From JBFJVD01 sp041624375 (GTDB lineage: Bacteria; Chloroflexota; Anaerolineae; Anaerolineales; E44-bin32), in assembly GCA_041624375.1 (NCBI GenBank), contig JBFJVD010000010.1, positions 1-31,523 on the forward strand: DNA of 31,523 nt, written 5' to 3'. Each line of letters opens with the position of its first letter. Position 1 is the first letter of the stretch. The notes under the pieces are model-generated. The model was given only the letters and a program-made list of their open reading frames with translations, did not search any database and had not been told where the DNA came from. Positions 1 to 8,441 of the stretch are shown here, piece by piece. Made by a program: the position numbers and the translations under genes.

Positions 1-67
1 ACACATCACCTTACCCAAGCTCCGAACGACGCGCCAATCCGCCGTTCCGCAACTGCGGCTGCGGCTA

Positions 68-1405
68 TTATGGTCGGCGCGTGCCAGATTCTATCACAGC
101 GCCGCCTACGGCAAGCCCGCCCGACATTTTTGGGGTCCTCCCCAGGAGCTTCCTTCCGGCCAGGCCCTTCATCATGACGGGTGTGAGTTCGTTCCAAAGG
201 CGTTTCGGCGCAACCGCCTCAACGCGCAGTGCATTAGCCGTAAGTCCGTTAAGCTGCCAGCCTGCCGGGCCCAGCGAGGAGGCTGATTCCCAGAGGACCT
301 GCAGGGTCCGTCCGGTGAAGCTCTGCTGGAAACGAGCCCTCGACTCCCCGATGGATGCCTCCAGCTGTTGATAGCGTCGCTTGGTGACAGGATGCGGCAC
401 CCTCTCCGGCAGCTTGATCGCCGGAGTTCCTTCCCGCGGGGAATAGGTGAAGAGATGGGCATCGCTGAATGCCATCGACTCGATGAATGCGAGGCTCTTG
501 GCGAATTCGGATTCGGATTCGCCGGGGAATCCAACCATCAGGTCGGTCGAAACCGCTAGATCGGGGATATGCTCGCGTGCTTCGTCCACCAGACGGGCGA
601 ATTCCTCCGGCCTGATGGGCCGTCCCATCCGCCGGAGCGTGGCGGCGCAGCCGGACTGCAGCGGGAGATGCAGGTGTGGGCAGAGTCGCTCGCTTGACCA
701 GAGGCTCAAGAAATTGTCCGGCAGCCCCCACGGCTCCAGTGAGGAGAGCCGTATGCGGGGCACGTCAGTGTCGGCGAGGATGGCGTGAACGAGCCCGCAG
801 AGATCGATTCGCTCACTGAGGTCGCGACCATAGCTGCTCAAGGCAACCCCTGAGAGCACAACTTCCTTGACCCCGGCTTCGGTCGCCTGCTGAACACGTT
901 CGACCACGTGACTGACGGGAACGCTGCGTGAGGCGCCCCGCGCGATGGTTGTAAGGCAGAACGTACACTGATGGTCGCAGCCGTCCTGTGCCTTGATAAA
1001 GCCGCGCGTCCTGAGCGGCAGCCCGGGAGCCGCGCCGCGAGCCAGCGGCTCGAGGTCTATGCTTTGTGACTTGATCTGAAGGACTTCGGCCACCAGCTGG
1101 TCTTTCTTATCGTTGCCGACCACCAACCCGACGCCGGGAAGCGCAGCGGCGGCTTCCGGCTCAAGGCTGCTCCAGCAGCCGGTGACAATGACCTCTGCTT
1201 CCGAATTCGAACGGTGGTGATGCCGAATCCTGGCGCGTGAATCGGCGGCGGCCGCCTGCGTTACCGTGCACGTGTTGACGACGATCAGGTCAGCCCCTTC
1301 CGGGGCGCGCAGGATGTGATGCCCGGCTCGCTGGAATCGGCCGGCCATCCCTTCGATTTCCGCATGGTTCAGTCGGCAGCCAACGCTGTCAAGGAAGACC
1401 TTCAT
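68..1405 (-). CDS. mtaB: tRNA threonylcarbamoyladenosine methylthiotransferase (MtaB-like)
   Basis: Radical-SAM methylthiotransferase of 445 residues, the usual length for the family. It should convert t6A37 to ms2t6A37 in ANN-decoding tRNAs, using two iron-sulfur clusters in the cytoplasm. The N-terminal UPF0004 domain shows its three cluster cysteines at about C10 (VGCRLN), C46 (NTCTVT) and C77 (TGCWS). The radical-SAM motif CDHQCTFC (CxxxCxxC) lies at C143/C147/C150, and the region after about residue 375 fits a TRAM domain. The VGCRLN start and CDHQCTFC loop favour MtaB over MiaB or RimO; MtaB is an assignment by motif. The start is ATG at 1403-1405 with only a weak purine stretch upstream. 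A lipoprotein gene lies 61 nt upstream on the same strand, so cotranscription is possible. Confidence 0.9.
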   Translation of the reverse strand: MKVFLDSVGCRLNHAEIEGMAGRFQRAGHHILRAPEGADLIVVNTCTVTQAAAADSRARIRHHHRSNSEAEVIVTGCWSSLEPEAAAALPGVGLVVGNDKKDQLVAEVLQIKSQSIDLEPLARGAAPGLPLRTRGFIKAQDGCDHQCTFCLTTIARGASRSVPVSHVVERVQQATEAGVKEVVLSGVALSSYGRDLSERIDLCGLVHAILADTDVPRIRLSSLEPWGLPDNFLSLWSSERLCPHLHLPLQSGCAATLRRMGRPIRPEEFARLVDEAREHIPDLAVSTDLMVGFPGESESEFAKSLAFIESMAFSDAHLFTYSPREGTPAIKLPERVPHPVTKRRYQQLEASIGESRARFQQSFTGRTLQVLWESASSLGPAGWQLNGLTANALRVEAVAPKRLWNELTPVMMKGLAGRKLLGRTPKMSGGLAVGGAVIESGTRRP

Positions 1406-1466
1406 CGTGTCTTGCTTGTCGATAGGAAGCCGGTTTTCATCCGATGTTGGTTCGACGAGAAGCGCG

Positions 1467-2123
1467 TCAGGGTCGGAGAACCGAGAAGTTGTCGAAGCGT
1501 ATCTCGGTCCCGCTTTCGGCGTAGGTCCCGGCGATCAGCCCGACGTCTCCGGTCGGCCACTCCGCCGCCCTTGCTTGGGCAACCAGCGCGCCGTTGACGT
1601 AGAGCGCCAGGTTGTATCCCACACACTCGGCGCGCAGATGGTTTTCGGTGTCGCCACGGGCCACTACTGGTGAAGGAAGCAGTGAATCCCCGGTCAGGAG
1701 CTTCCTGCGGCCTTCCTTGTTGACCCCGATTCCGGCGTAGCCATCGCTCGAGACGAGGAAGAAGTAGTAGTTGAGCGGATCCTGGTAGCGGCAGATCACC
1801 CCGAAGACATTGTCATCGGGTCCGGCGAGCTTCGTGGCGTCGACATCGATGGCGACATCGCCGAAGTTGAGATGCGGCGTTGCCCAGGCGTCGGTATTTG
1901 GGGCGGATACCCGGATATGGTAGCCACCTTCGGCATAATCGGCGACGTAGATATCGTCCCGGTACCGATCCCAGCCGCTGCCCTCGAGGGAGAAATCATC
2001 CTGGAACAGCACCCCGCCCGGGTTGACGGGAATCTGGAGCCAGCTGCAGGCCCCGAGGAGGGTGGCAGCGCCAAGGAGCAGCAGGATTCGAAGGCGACTG
2101 GTGTGGGATCGCTGGATGGTCAT
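1467..2123 (-). CDS. Lipoprotein with LamG/concanavalin-like domain, function unknown
   Basis: A 218-residue secreted lipoprotein. The ATG at 2121-2123 is chosen over an upstream ATG at 2192 because it begins directly with a basic n-region, a leucine-rich h-region (about residues 11-23) and a lipobox LGAC with Cys26. The mature part is rich in aromatic and beta-strand patterns (FQDDFS, YYFFLVSSDGYAGIG, IRFDNFSVL). This resembles the LamG or 3-keto-disaccharide-hydrolase-like jelly-roll domains common in envelope proteins. No catalytic residues can be assigned, so binding of a glycan or other extracellular ligand is inference. It has a candidate extended -10 promoter at 2156-2164 and no obvious Shine-Dalgarno sequence. 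Confidence 0.8.
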   Translation of the reverse strand: MTIQRSHTSRLRILLLLGAATLLGACSWLQIPVNPGGVLFQDDFSLEGSGWDRYRDDIYVADYAEGGYHIRVSAPNTDAWATPHLNFGDVAIDVDATKLAGPDDNVFGVICRYQDPLNYYFFLVSSDGYAGIGVNKEGRRKLLTGDSLLPSPVVARGDTENHLRAECVGYNLALYVNGALVAQARAAEWPTGDVGLIAGTYAESGTEIRFDNFSVLRP

Positions 2124-2155
2124 CGGGTGCAGACTCGGTTGGTCACAGCGCGGCG

Positions 2156-2164
2156 ATTGTAGCA
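2156..2164 (-). promoter_or_regulatory. Extended -10 promoter for the lipoprotein gene
   Basis: On the minus strand TGC is followed directly by TACAAT (5 of 6 to consensus), making an extended -10 element about 33 nt upstream of the lipoprotein ATG. The surrounding 15-mer CCTGTGCTACAATCG recurs identically upstream of the GAF histidine kinase at 23609-23623. No good -35 box was seen. Confidence 0.5.
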
Positions 2165-2291
2165 CAGGCCTCTCGGGCTGCCTGTAGCCCAACGGGAGTG
2201 CGAAAGCCTGCAGGGTTCTGTGCGAGTACCAGCGGTCATTGGCAGCGGGTGAGCTGCGACCTCTGGAAGGGTTCGGTAAGGAGCCATGCTG

Positions 2292-3731
2292 CTAGCGGGA
2301 AAGCAGCTCAAGGGTTCGTCGAGCGAGTTGGGCGACCGGCCCAGCCGGGTCCAGCTGGATCGCTCGCTCCAGCGACTCGACGGCCTGGGCCAGGTCGCCC
2401 TGGGCGGTGCGGAGCAGGCCAAGGTGGAACCAGGTGCTGGGGCGCTCCGCATCCAGCTCGAGGGCAGTGTTCAGGAAGCGCTCGGACAGCTCCAGGTCAC
2501 CGAGCAAGTAGTGCGCATAGCCAAGGGCGTCGGCAGCGGCCGGATTTTCTGGTTGCAGGGACAATGCGTTGCGTGCCGCGGGCACTGCAAGGGTATCCAC
2601 CTCGACCTCATAGTTGAGGGAAAACTGGGCGAGTAGCAGCCAGAAGTCAGGATCGCGCGGGTCGATCTCGACGGCAGCGCGATAGGCTGCCTTAGCTTCA
2701 GGGATGCGGCCCAGTGCAGCATAAACGGCGCCTGCTTGGGCGGCGATGGCCGGGTTCGCAGGATCAAGATTGGCGGCTCGTTCGAGGTGCAAAAGCGCCT
2801 GAGGGAGGTCCTCCTGGGCATACCAGTGCACACCGAGAAAATAGTGAGGAAGCGCTGCGTCTGGTGCCGCTTCGACGGCTGCCAGCAGTTCCTGCAGACC
2901 ATCTCCACCGCTCTGATCTTTCGCGAGCCCCAGATATGCGACTGCCTCGATATAATCGGGATCCTCGGCAACCGCAGCCTGGAACGCCAGGCGGGCGAGT
3001 ATCCAGCGAGCTCGCTGCGCAAAGATCTGCCCGACCAGCGCTAGCGAATATGCGCGGCTCTCCTCGGCGCGCGCGCTTTCGATGGCTTGTAGCACCTCCC
3101 GCACCAAAGGATCTGTCGCCTCCGTCAGCTCCATGGCTGCGCGGAGATCGTCGATGGCCGCATTGGGTTCGGTAGTGGCCAGGATCAGCCCGCGTAGGGC
3201 CCGTGCGTCAGCCTGCGCCGGTTGGAACGCCAGCCATGCGTTCAATAACTGCAGCGCGGTGGCTGCTTCGCCTTGCGCAAGCCGACCTTCGATGGTTGGC
3301 GCCAGCCGATCATAGGTAGGTACACAATCGGGGGGAAGCTCGGGCAGCGTCGAGAGCGCGAGATGGGTCTGGCCGGAAGCGAACCAGGTCTCAAATTGCA
3401 GGCAGGTCCTCTGGGCGTCGTCCTCCACTGGTGGCAATGCATCCAGGTGGAACTGCGCGGCGGCGGGATCGCCGGCAAGCAAGGCGGCTTCCGCCGCCCG
3501 CAGGTGGAGGCTCGAGAGCGAGGGCTCGAACGCGAGCGCCGCCTCCAGCGCCGCCAGCGCCTCCGCTGGGCGCCCACCACGGGCCGCGTGCTCCGCCGTT
3601 TCAAGTGAGCGGGCGAGCGGACCGGGGTTGATCCGGGGCGCGAGCACCAGCAGCAGAACGATGGTAATCGCGAGCAGCGCGCCCCGCCGGCGAAGCAGCA
3701 CGCTGAGAACCGATCGGCCACCGGATTCCAT
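2292..3731 (-). CDS. Membrane-anchored TPR-repeat protein
   Basis: About 479 residues from the ATG at 3729-3731. The N-terminus has basic residues followed by one hydrophobic segment (about residues 16-31, ALLAITIVLLLVLAP), suggesting a signal anchor. The rest is a run of helix pairs typical of tetratricopeptide repeats; clear copies near the C-terminus contain phrases such as ALGRIPEAKAAYRAAVEIDP and A-L-E-L-D, ending in QGDLAQAVESLERAIQLDP. TPR arrays bind proteins or assemble complexes; the partner is not evident. An upstream ATG at 3780-3782 in the same frame would put the promoter inside the gene, so it is rejected. It is divergent from the acyl-CoA dehydrogenase gene. Confidence 0.8.
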   Translation of the reverse strand: MESGGRSVLSVLLRRRGALLAITIVLLLVLAPRINPGPLARSLETAEHAARGGRPAEALAALEAALAFEPSLSSLHLRAAEAALLAGDPAAAQFHLDALPPVEDDAQRTCLQFETWFASGQTHLALSTLPELPPDCVPTYDRLAPTIEGRLAQGEAATALQLLNAWLAFQPAQADARALRGLILATTEPNAAIDDLRAAMELTEATDPLVREVLQAIESARAEESRAYSLALVGQIFAQRARWILARLAFQAAVAEDPDYIEAVAYLGLAKDQSGGDGLQELLAAVEAAPDAALPHYFLGVHWYAQEDLPQALLHLERAANLDPANPAIAAQAGAVYAALGRIPEAKAAYRAAVEIDPRDPDFWLLLAQFSLNYEVEVDTLAVPAARNALSLQPENPAAADALGYAHYLLGDLELSERFLNTALELDAERPSTWFHLGLLRTAQGDLAQAVESLERAIQLDPAGPVAQLARRTLELLSR

Positions 3732-3738
3732 GGGGCCG

Positions 3739-3744
3739 ATTATA
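3739..3744 (-). promoter_or_regulatory. -10 box (TATAAT) of the TPR gene
   Basis: A perfect TATAAT on the minus strand ends only 7 nt before the TPR gene ATG. Initiation at the usual distance would give a leaderless or nearly leaderless mRNA. No good -35 was found at 16-18 nt. Confidence 0.5.
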
Positions 3745-3792
3745 GTGCTGTCCAGTGCACCAGGCCGCATCGTTGGGCACATTCCGGTGGGC

Positions 3793-3798
3793 TATAAT
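3793..3798 (+). promoter_or_regulatory. -10 box (TATAAT) of the acyl-CoA dehydrogenase-etfBA unit
   Basis: A perfect TATAAT 43 nt before the acyl-CoA dehydrogenase ATG. The nearest -35-like hexamer (TTGGGC, 3773-3778) is only 14 nt away, so the -35 is weak or activator-replaced. It lies 48 bp from the opposing -10 of the TPR gene, so the two promoters share their upstream DNA. Confidence 0.5.
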
Positions 3799-3841
3799 CG
3801 TGTCAGATTTCACTGATGAACTTGCGGCTCGGAGGAAATCT

Positions 3842-5056
3842 ATGGATTTCGGCCTTTCGGCTGAGCATGACATGGTTCGCAAAATGGTGCGCGACTTCGC
3901 TCAAAAGGAGGTCGCGCCAACGATTAAGGAGTGGGATCGCAAGCAGGAGATGGCGCCGGGCGTTCTGCCCCAGATGGCAGAGCTGGGCATCCTCGGCATC
4001 TGCATCCCGGTTCGCTACGGCGGGCAGGGGATGGACTACCTCACGCTTGGCCTGACATGCGAGGAGCTTGAGGCCGTCGACTCGACGCTCCGAGTCGTCA
4101 TGTCGGTGCATATGGGTTTGAACAGCATGGGCGTGCTCCAGTGGGGTACGGAGGAGCAGAAGCAGCGGTTTCTGGTTCCGCAGGCGAAGGGCGAAGCCTA
4201 CGCTGCCTTCTGTCTCACCGAGCCCGGGGCAGGCTCGGATGTGGCCGGGATGGGATCCACGGCGCGCCGGGATGGCAGCGACTATCTCATCCAGGGGGAG
4301 AAGATGTGGATCTCGCTGGCGACCAAAGCGCACCATTTCCTCTGGTTCGCGAAGACGGATCCCGAAGCGGCGGATCCCCACGATGGCATCACAGCATTCA
4401 TGATCGAAAGCGAGCGGGACGGCGTGACCAGCGGGGATATCCATGGGAAGCTAGGTGTCCGCGCCGGTTCAACGGGTTGGGTCAACTGCCAGGATGTTCG
4501 GGTCCCGGCCGAGAACCGCATCGGAGAAGAAGGCGAGGGCTTTAAAATCGCGATGTCCTGCCTGGACAACGGGCGCTATACGGTCGCGGCAGGAGCCACC
4601 GGCCTGATCCGCGCCTCGCTGGAAGCCAGCATCGCCTATGCCAAGCAGCGTGCCGCATTCAACCGCCCGATCGCCCACTTCCAGCTTGTTCAGCAGAAGA
4701 TCGCCCAGATGACGCAGTCTTACGAGATGGCTCGACTGCTCTACCTGCGCGCGGGTTGGATGAAGAACCAGGGGATGCGCAACACCCGCGAAACGTCGCT
4801 CGCCAAGTGGTTTGCCACCGATGCCTCCTTTGCGGCCGCGTCAGAGGCGATCCAGATTCATGGTGCGTACGGCTACAGCGACGAGTACGATGTCGAGCGC
4901 TACCTGCGGAACGCCCGCGGCGCCATGATCTACGAAGGCACAAGCGAGATTCACCAGCTGATCCAGGCCGGATACGCGCTCGGCCTCCGGCACGACTCCG
5001 AGCTGCGCTGCGAACTGCCTGCGTATGATCCGGCCGAATGGCAGGCTGAAAGCTAA
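3842..5056 (+). CDS. Acyl-CoA dehydrogenase (glutaryl-CoA dehydrogenase-like branch)
   Basis: A 404-residue FAD acyl-CoA dehydrogenase that oxidises an acyl-CoA to the 2-enoyl-CoA and passes electrons to ETF, which is encoded next. The start ATG at 3842 has a good Shine-Dalgarno (GGAGGAAA) 3 nt away. Visible features are the FAD/substrate motif CLTEPGAGSD, the WISLATKA region, and the C-terminal IYEGTSEIHQLIQ with E365 at the catalytic base position used by MCAD and glutaryl-CoA dehydrogenase. The segment ELEAVDSTLRVVMSVH resembles the glutaryl-CoA dehydrogenase branch, but substrate chain length cannot be decided by eye. It is followed after 71 nt by etfB and etfA, consistent with one electron-transfer operon. 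Confidence 0.92.
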   Translation: MDFGLSAEHDMVRKMVRDFAQKEVAPTIKEWDRKQEMAPGVLPQMAELGILGICIPVRYGGQGMDYLTLGLTCEELEAVDSTLRVVMSVHMGLNSMGVLQWGTEEQKQRFLVPQAKGEAYAAFCLTEPGAGSDVAGMGSTARRDGSDYLIQGEKMWISLATKAHHFLWFAKTDPEAADPHDGITAFMIESERDGVTSGDIHGKLGVRAGSTGWVNCQDVRVPAENRIGEEGEGFKIAMSCLDNGRYTVAAGATGLIRASLEASIAYAKQRAAFNRPIAHFQLVQQKIAQMTQSYEMARLLYLRAGWMKNQGMRNTRETSLAKWFATDASFAAASEAIQIHGAYGYSDEYDVERYLRNARGAMIYEGTSEIHQLIQAGYALGLRHDSELRCELPAYDPAEWQAES

Positions 5057-5127
5057 CCCGGGCTTGCCAGATCCTGGAAACCGGAAGAGACAGAGTTCGC
5101 AAGAGCTGAACCATACGGAGGACCCCT

Positions 5128-5910
5128 TTGAAGATCCTTGTCTGCGTTAAGCAAACTCCAGATACTGCGGCCACGGTCGCTGTCGAAGACGGCGAGATCA
5201 CCTGGGGCGATGCGCCGCTCGTGCTTAATCCCTGGGATGAATATGCGGTTGAGGAAGCGCTGCGGATCAAAGAGGCCCATGGCGGCAGCGTGATCGCCGT
5301 GAGCCTCGGGCCCGATGCGGCGCGCGAGGCGCTCAAACAAGCGCTCGCCATGGGCTGTGACGATGCGATTCTGCTTTCCGACCCGGCGCTGGCCGAGGCG
5401 GACACACTGGTCGTCGCCCGCACGCTTGCGAAGGCCATCGAAAAGGTGGGCGACGTCGACCTCGCATTCTTTGGCCGGGCCACCGTCGATAGCGCGGCGG
5501 GCGTTGTATTTGCGCAGGTCGCTCGCACGCTGGGGTGGCCGTGTTTAAGCCTGGTGGCCTCGATCGAAGAACTCGACCCCGCGGGCCGCCAGGTGACGGT
5601 CGAGCGGATGCTCCAGGAAGGGCGCCAGATGGTGCGGGGCCCACTGCCGGCAGTGATCAGTGTGGTGAAGGAGATCAATGAGCCTCGCTACCCGTCCTTC
5701 ATGGGAATCCGCAAGGCATCGCGCGCGGAGATCCCGGTGTGGAGCCTCGGTGAGGTGGGGATCGATTCGGGGATCGAATCTGCGGTTCACTGGCCCGAAT
5801 TTACGGCACCACCCAAGGTCGATGTTGCGTGTGAATTCATTGATGGCGAGAGCGCAGCCGAGAAGGCTGCCAAACTTGCCGAGCGGTTGGTTGAGGAGAA
5901 GATCATCTGA
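5128..5910 (+). CDS. etfB: Electron transfer flavoprotein beta subunit
   Basis: A 260-residue ETF beta subunit. With EtfA it carries electrons from acyl-CoA dehydrogenases toward ETF:quinone oxidoreductase or another acceptor. The N-terminal KILVCVKQTPD, the NPWDEYAVEEALRIKE stretch, the AFFGRATVDS nucleotide-binding loop and NEPRYPSFMGIRKASRAEI (the ETF-beta recognition loop) are diagnostic. The start is TTG at 5128-5130, supported by GGAGG 7 nt upstream and by the family's usual N-terminus. The stop overlaps the etfA start by one base (TGATG). Whether it is a classical or bifurcating ETF cannot be settled from this sequence alone. Confidence 0.93.
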   Translation: MKILVCVKQTPDTAATVAVEDGEITWGDAPLVLNPWDEYAVEEALRIKEAHGGSVIAVSLGPDAAREALKQALAMGCDDAILLSDPALAEADTLVVARTLAKAIEKVGDVDLAFFGRATVDSAAGVVFAQVARTLGWPCLSLVASIEELDPAGRQVTVERMLQEGRQMVRGPLPAVISVVKEINEPRYPSFMGIRKASRAEIPVWSLGEVGIDSGIESAVHWPEFTAPPKVDVACEFIDGESAAEKAAKLAERLVEEKII

Positions 5911-6956
5911 TGGCTGCGCCGATCCTTGTCTATGTTGACCAGTCAGAAGGTAAGCCTGTACCCGCTTCATGGGAGGCATTGGCCGCCGGACGCTACCTCG
6001 CCGGGGAATTGGGCCAGTCGGAAGTGGGCGCTGTGCTCCTCGGAGCGGCCTCGGATGAGTTGGCCGCCGAAGCCCTGGCGTACGGCGCAGATTCCGTGCT
6101 GAGAGTCACGTCTGCGGATCTCAAGGACTACCGTCCGGAACCGTTCGCCGATGCACTAAGCGCCGCGGTGCGTGAAGCAAGCCCTCAGGTGCTGCTTCTG
6201 CCTGACACCACCCGGACGCGCGAGCTGGCGGGCATGGTGGCGGCCGACCTGGACACCGGGCTGATCCCCGATGTGACGGCGCTGGCGGTCTCCGAGGGAA
6301 GGGTGCTCGCAACCCGCCCGATCTACGCCGGCAAGCTTCTGGCCACGGTGACCGTTCCCTCCCGCTCCCCGCAGATCATCACGCTTCGCAGCCGGGCGTT
6401 CGCAGCGCTGGAGCGCGAGGGAGCGCGCAGCGGCACGATTACGGAGCTGGAGCCGGAAATCCGCCAGGCGTCCACCGAGGTGGTCGGTACTCGCGAATCG
6501 GAGCGCGGGGTCACGCTTTCGGATGCGGCCATCATCGTCTCAGGGGGCCGCGGTGTGGCCAACAATCCCACCCTCGAGCCGCCAGCAGATATCAGCGATG
6601 AAAAGGAGCGCGAGATCTGGCGTGCGCACCAGGGCTTCGAACTCGTTCGGCAGCTTGCCGAGGCGCTGGGAGCCGCGGTGGGGGCTAGCCGGGCGGCGGT
6701 CGACGCCGGCTATATTCCCTATGCACATCAGGTTGGCCAAACGGGGAAGGTGGTCTCGCCGGATCTGTATGTGGCCTGCGGAATATCGGGCGCGATCCAG
6801 CATCTCGCCGGGATGCGCACATCGAAGAACATTGTCGCCATCAATTCGGACCCGGATGCGCCGATCTTCAAGCTGGCACGCTTCGGTGTGGTCGGCGATC
6901 TCTACGAGGTGCTCCCGCCCCTTACGGAAGCCCTGCGAGAGCGCCTAGGCCGCTAG
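5910..6956 (+). CDS. etfA: Electron transfer flavoprotein alpha subunit
   Basis: A 348-residue ETF alpha subunit, which holds the FAD. The C-terminal FAD domain shows the full signature: GYIPYAHQVGQTGKVVSPDL, then ACGISGAIQHLAGM and INSDPDAPIFKLARFGVVGD. The N-terminal half has the alpha/beta adenine-nucleotide-hydrolase-like fold seen in the family. The ATG overlaps the etfB stop by one base, so translation is coupled and a 1:1 heterodimer is expected. A small GC hairpin (GCCCG-aga-CGGGC, 6957-6969) follows the stop and may mark an operon boundary before glgA. Confidence 0.94.
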   Translation: MAAPILVYVDQSEGKPVPASWEALAAGRYLAGELGQSEVGAVLLGAASDELAAEALAYGADSVLRVTSADLKDYRPEPFADALSAAVREASPQVLLLPDTTRTRELAGMVAADLDTGLIPDVTALAVSEGRVLATRPIYAGKLLATVTVPSRSPQIITLRSRAFAALEREGARSGTITELEPEIRQASTEVVGTRESERGVTLSDAAIIVSGGRGVANNPTLEPPADISDEKEREIWRAHQGFELVRQLAEALGAAVGASRAAVDAGYIPYAHQVGQTGKVVSPDLYVACGISGAIQHLAGMRTSKNIVAINSDPDAPIFKLARFGVVGDLYEVLPPLTEALRERLGR

Positions 6957-7013
6957 GCCCGAGACGGGCTGAAGCGGATCAGACGATCACGGGAGGTTCG
7001 GCGGGGCAGTCTG

Positions 7014-8441
7014 ATGCAAATCCTCTTTCTTGCCTCCGAAGCCACGCCCCTGGCGAAAGTGGGCGGTCTTGCCGATGTTGCTGGCGAGCTGCCGCGCGCC
7101 CTGCGGCGGCTCGGAATCGACGTCCGCCTGGTCATCCCCTTCCACCGGCAGATCGATCGGCGAGCACTCAACCCTGTTCCGGTCGCTCAGGTTGAAGTCG
7201 ACCATCGCCAGGGCCCGCTGCGCGCACAGCTGTGGGAGGCCGAGCATGATGGGCTCCCGATCTACCTCGTGTCGGGTGAGCCCCTTGAGCGGCTCGAAGT
7301 CATCTACGGCGATCCGGCGCTGGACGCCGATCGGTATGCCTTCTTCAGTTTGGCCGCTCTCGCGGCCATCGAAGCGATCGGTTGGCGGCCGGATGTCGTT
7401 CATGCGAACGATTGGCAGACTGCGCCGGCCATCATCCGCCTGCGCCAGCTGCGCGAGTCGCACCGGTTCTGGGGCGATGTCCGCTCGCTGCTGACCGTCC
7501 ATAACCTACCGTTCATGGGCGCCGGCGGCGAGTCCGCTCTGGAATCCTATGGATTGCTCGGGATGGATGCGCCGGAGCTTCCGCTCTGGGGGCGGGCACT
7601 GCCGCTTCCACTGGGCCTGGCGGCCGCCGACTGGATCTCCACGGTCAGCCCGACCTATGCCGAAGAGATCCAGACCTCCGAGTTCGGCTGTGGGCTCGAA
7701 GGGTTCCTCCGCGACCGCCGCGACCGGCTTGTGGGCATCCTGAACGGGATCGATCCGGAGATCTGGAACCCGCGCACGGATCCGGCCATCCCAGCCCGTT
7801 ACGACACCGAGCGGCTCGAACAGCGCGACTCCGTGAAACGTTTCCTCCAGTCCAGCCTCGGATTCGAGGCAAACCCGGCCCGGCCCTTGCTGGGGATGAT
7901 CACCCGAATGGACACCCAGAAAGGCGTGGACCTGGCCCTGGATGCACTGGAAACGCTGCAAAGCCCGGTTCCAGGATGGCAGTTTGTTCTGCTCGGCACC
8001 GGGGATCCGCTCCTGGAGGAGCGGGCTCAGGCTTTTGCCGCCCAGCGCGCCGGGCGCGCCCATGCGTTCCCGCGGTTCGACCCAGAGCTAGCACGTCAGA
8101 TCTACGCCGGAACCGATCTGCTGCTGATTCCCTCCCGCTACGAACCTTGTGGTCTGGCCCAGATGATCGCCATGCGCTATGGCAGTATCCCGGTCGTCCG
8201 CGCCACCGGCGGCCTGAGGGACACCGTGACGGACTATGAATCCGGTGGATCCGGGACCGGCTTCGTATTTCATGCCCCCGAGCCGGCTGATCTGGCCAGG
8301 ACGCTCCAACGCGCCCTGAGGGTATGGAAGGATCGTCGGCGCTGGCGCCCGCTGCAGCGCCGGGCCATGCAGGCAGACTTCTCCTGGAGTGCCTCCGCCG
8401 AGCAGTATCGATCCTTGTACAGCTCGGTGGCAGAGGCATGA
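7014..8441 (+). CDS. glgA: Glycogen synthase (ADP-glucose, GT5)
   Basis: A 475-residue bacterial glycogen synthase that extends alpha-1,4-glucan chains from ADP-glucose in the cytoplasm. The N-terminal KVGGLADV motif (K15) binds the nucleotide-sugar phosphate. The catalytic glutamate in SRYEPCGLAQM is E377, the same number as in E. coli GlgA. A second Rossmann domain begins near PLLGMITRMDTQKGVD. The start ATG at 7014 fits the family N-terminus; the upstream ribosome site (GGCGGGG) is only moderate. The stop overlaps malQ by ATGA. No glgC or glgB is in the window, so ADP-glucose and branching must come from elsewhere. Confidence 0.95.
   Translation: MQILFLASEATPLAKVGGLADVAGELPRALRRLGIDVRLVIPFHRQIDRRALNPVPVAQVEVDHRQGPLRAQLWEAEHDGLPIYLVSGEPLERLEVIYGDPALDADRYAFFSLAALAAIEAIGWRPDVVHANDWQTAPAIIRLRQLRESHRFWGDVRSLLTVHNLPFMGAGGESALESYGLLGMDAPELPLWGRALPLPLGLAAADWISTVSPTYAEEIQTSEFGCGLEGFLRDRRDRLVGILNGIDPEIWNPRTDPAIPARYDTERLEQRDSVKRFLQSSLGFEANPARPLLGMITRMDTQKGVDLALDALETLQSPVPGWQFVLLGTGDPLLEERAQAFAAQRAGRAHAFPRFDPELARQIYAGTDLLLIPSRYEPCGLAQMIAMRYGSIPVVRATGGLRDTVTDYESGGSGTGFVFHAPEPADLARTLQRALRVWKDRRRWRPLQRRAMQADFSWSASAEQYRSLYSSVAEA

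Noticed and set aside
1..67. Possible gene or terminator at the left edge after mtaB
   Set aside because: Only 67 bp, with no stem plus T-run and no coding pattern.
4659..5678. 339-codon minus-strand frame opposite the acyl-CoA dehydrogenase end and etfB
   Set aside because: Serine/arginine-rich translation with no domain; both plus-strand genes are certain.
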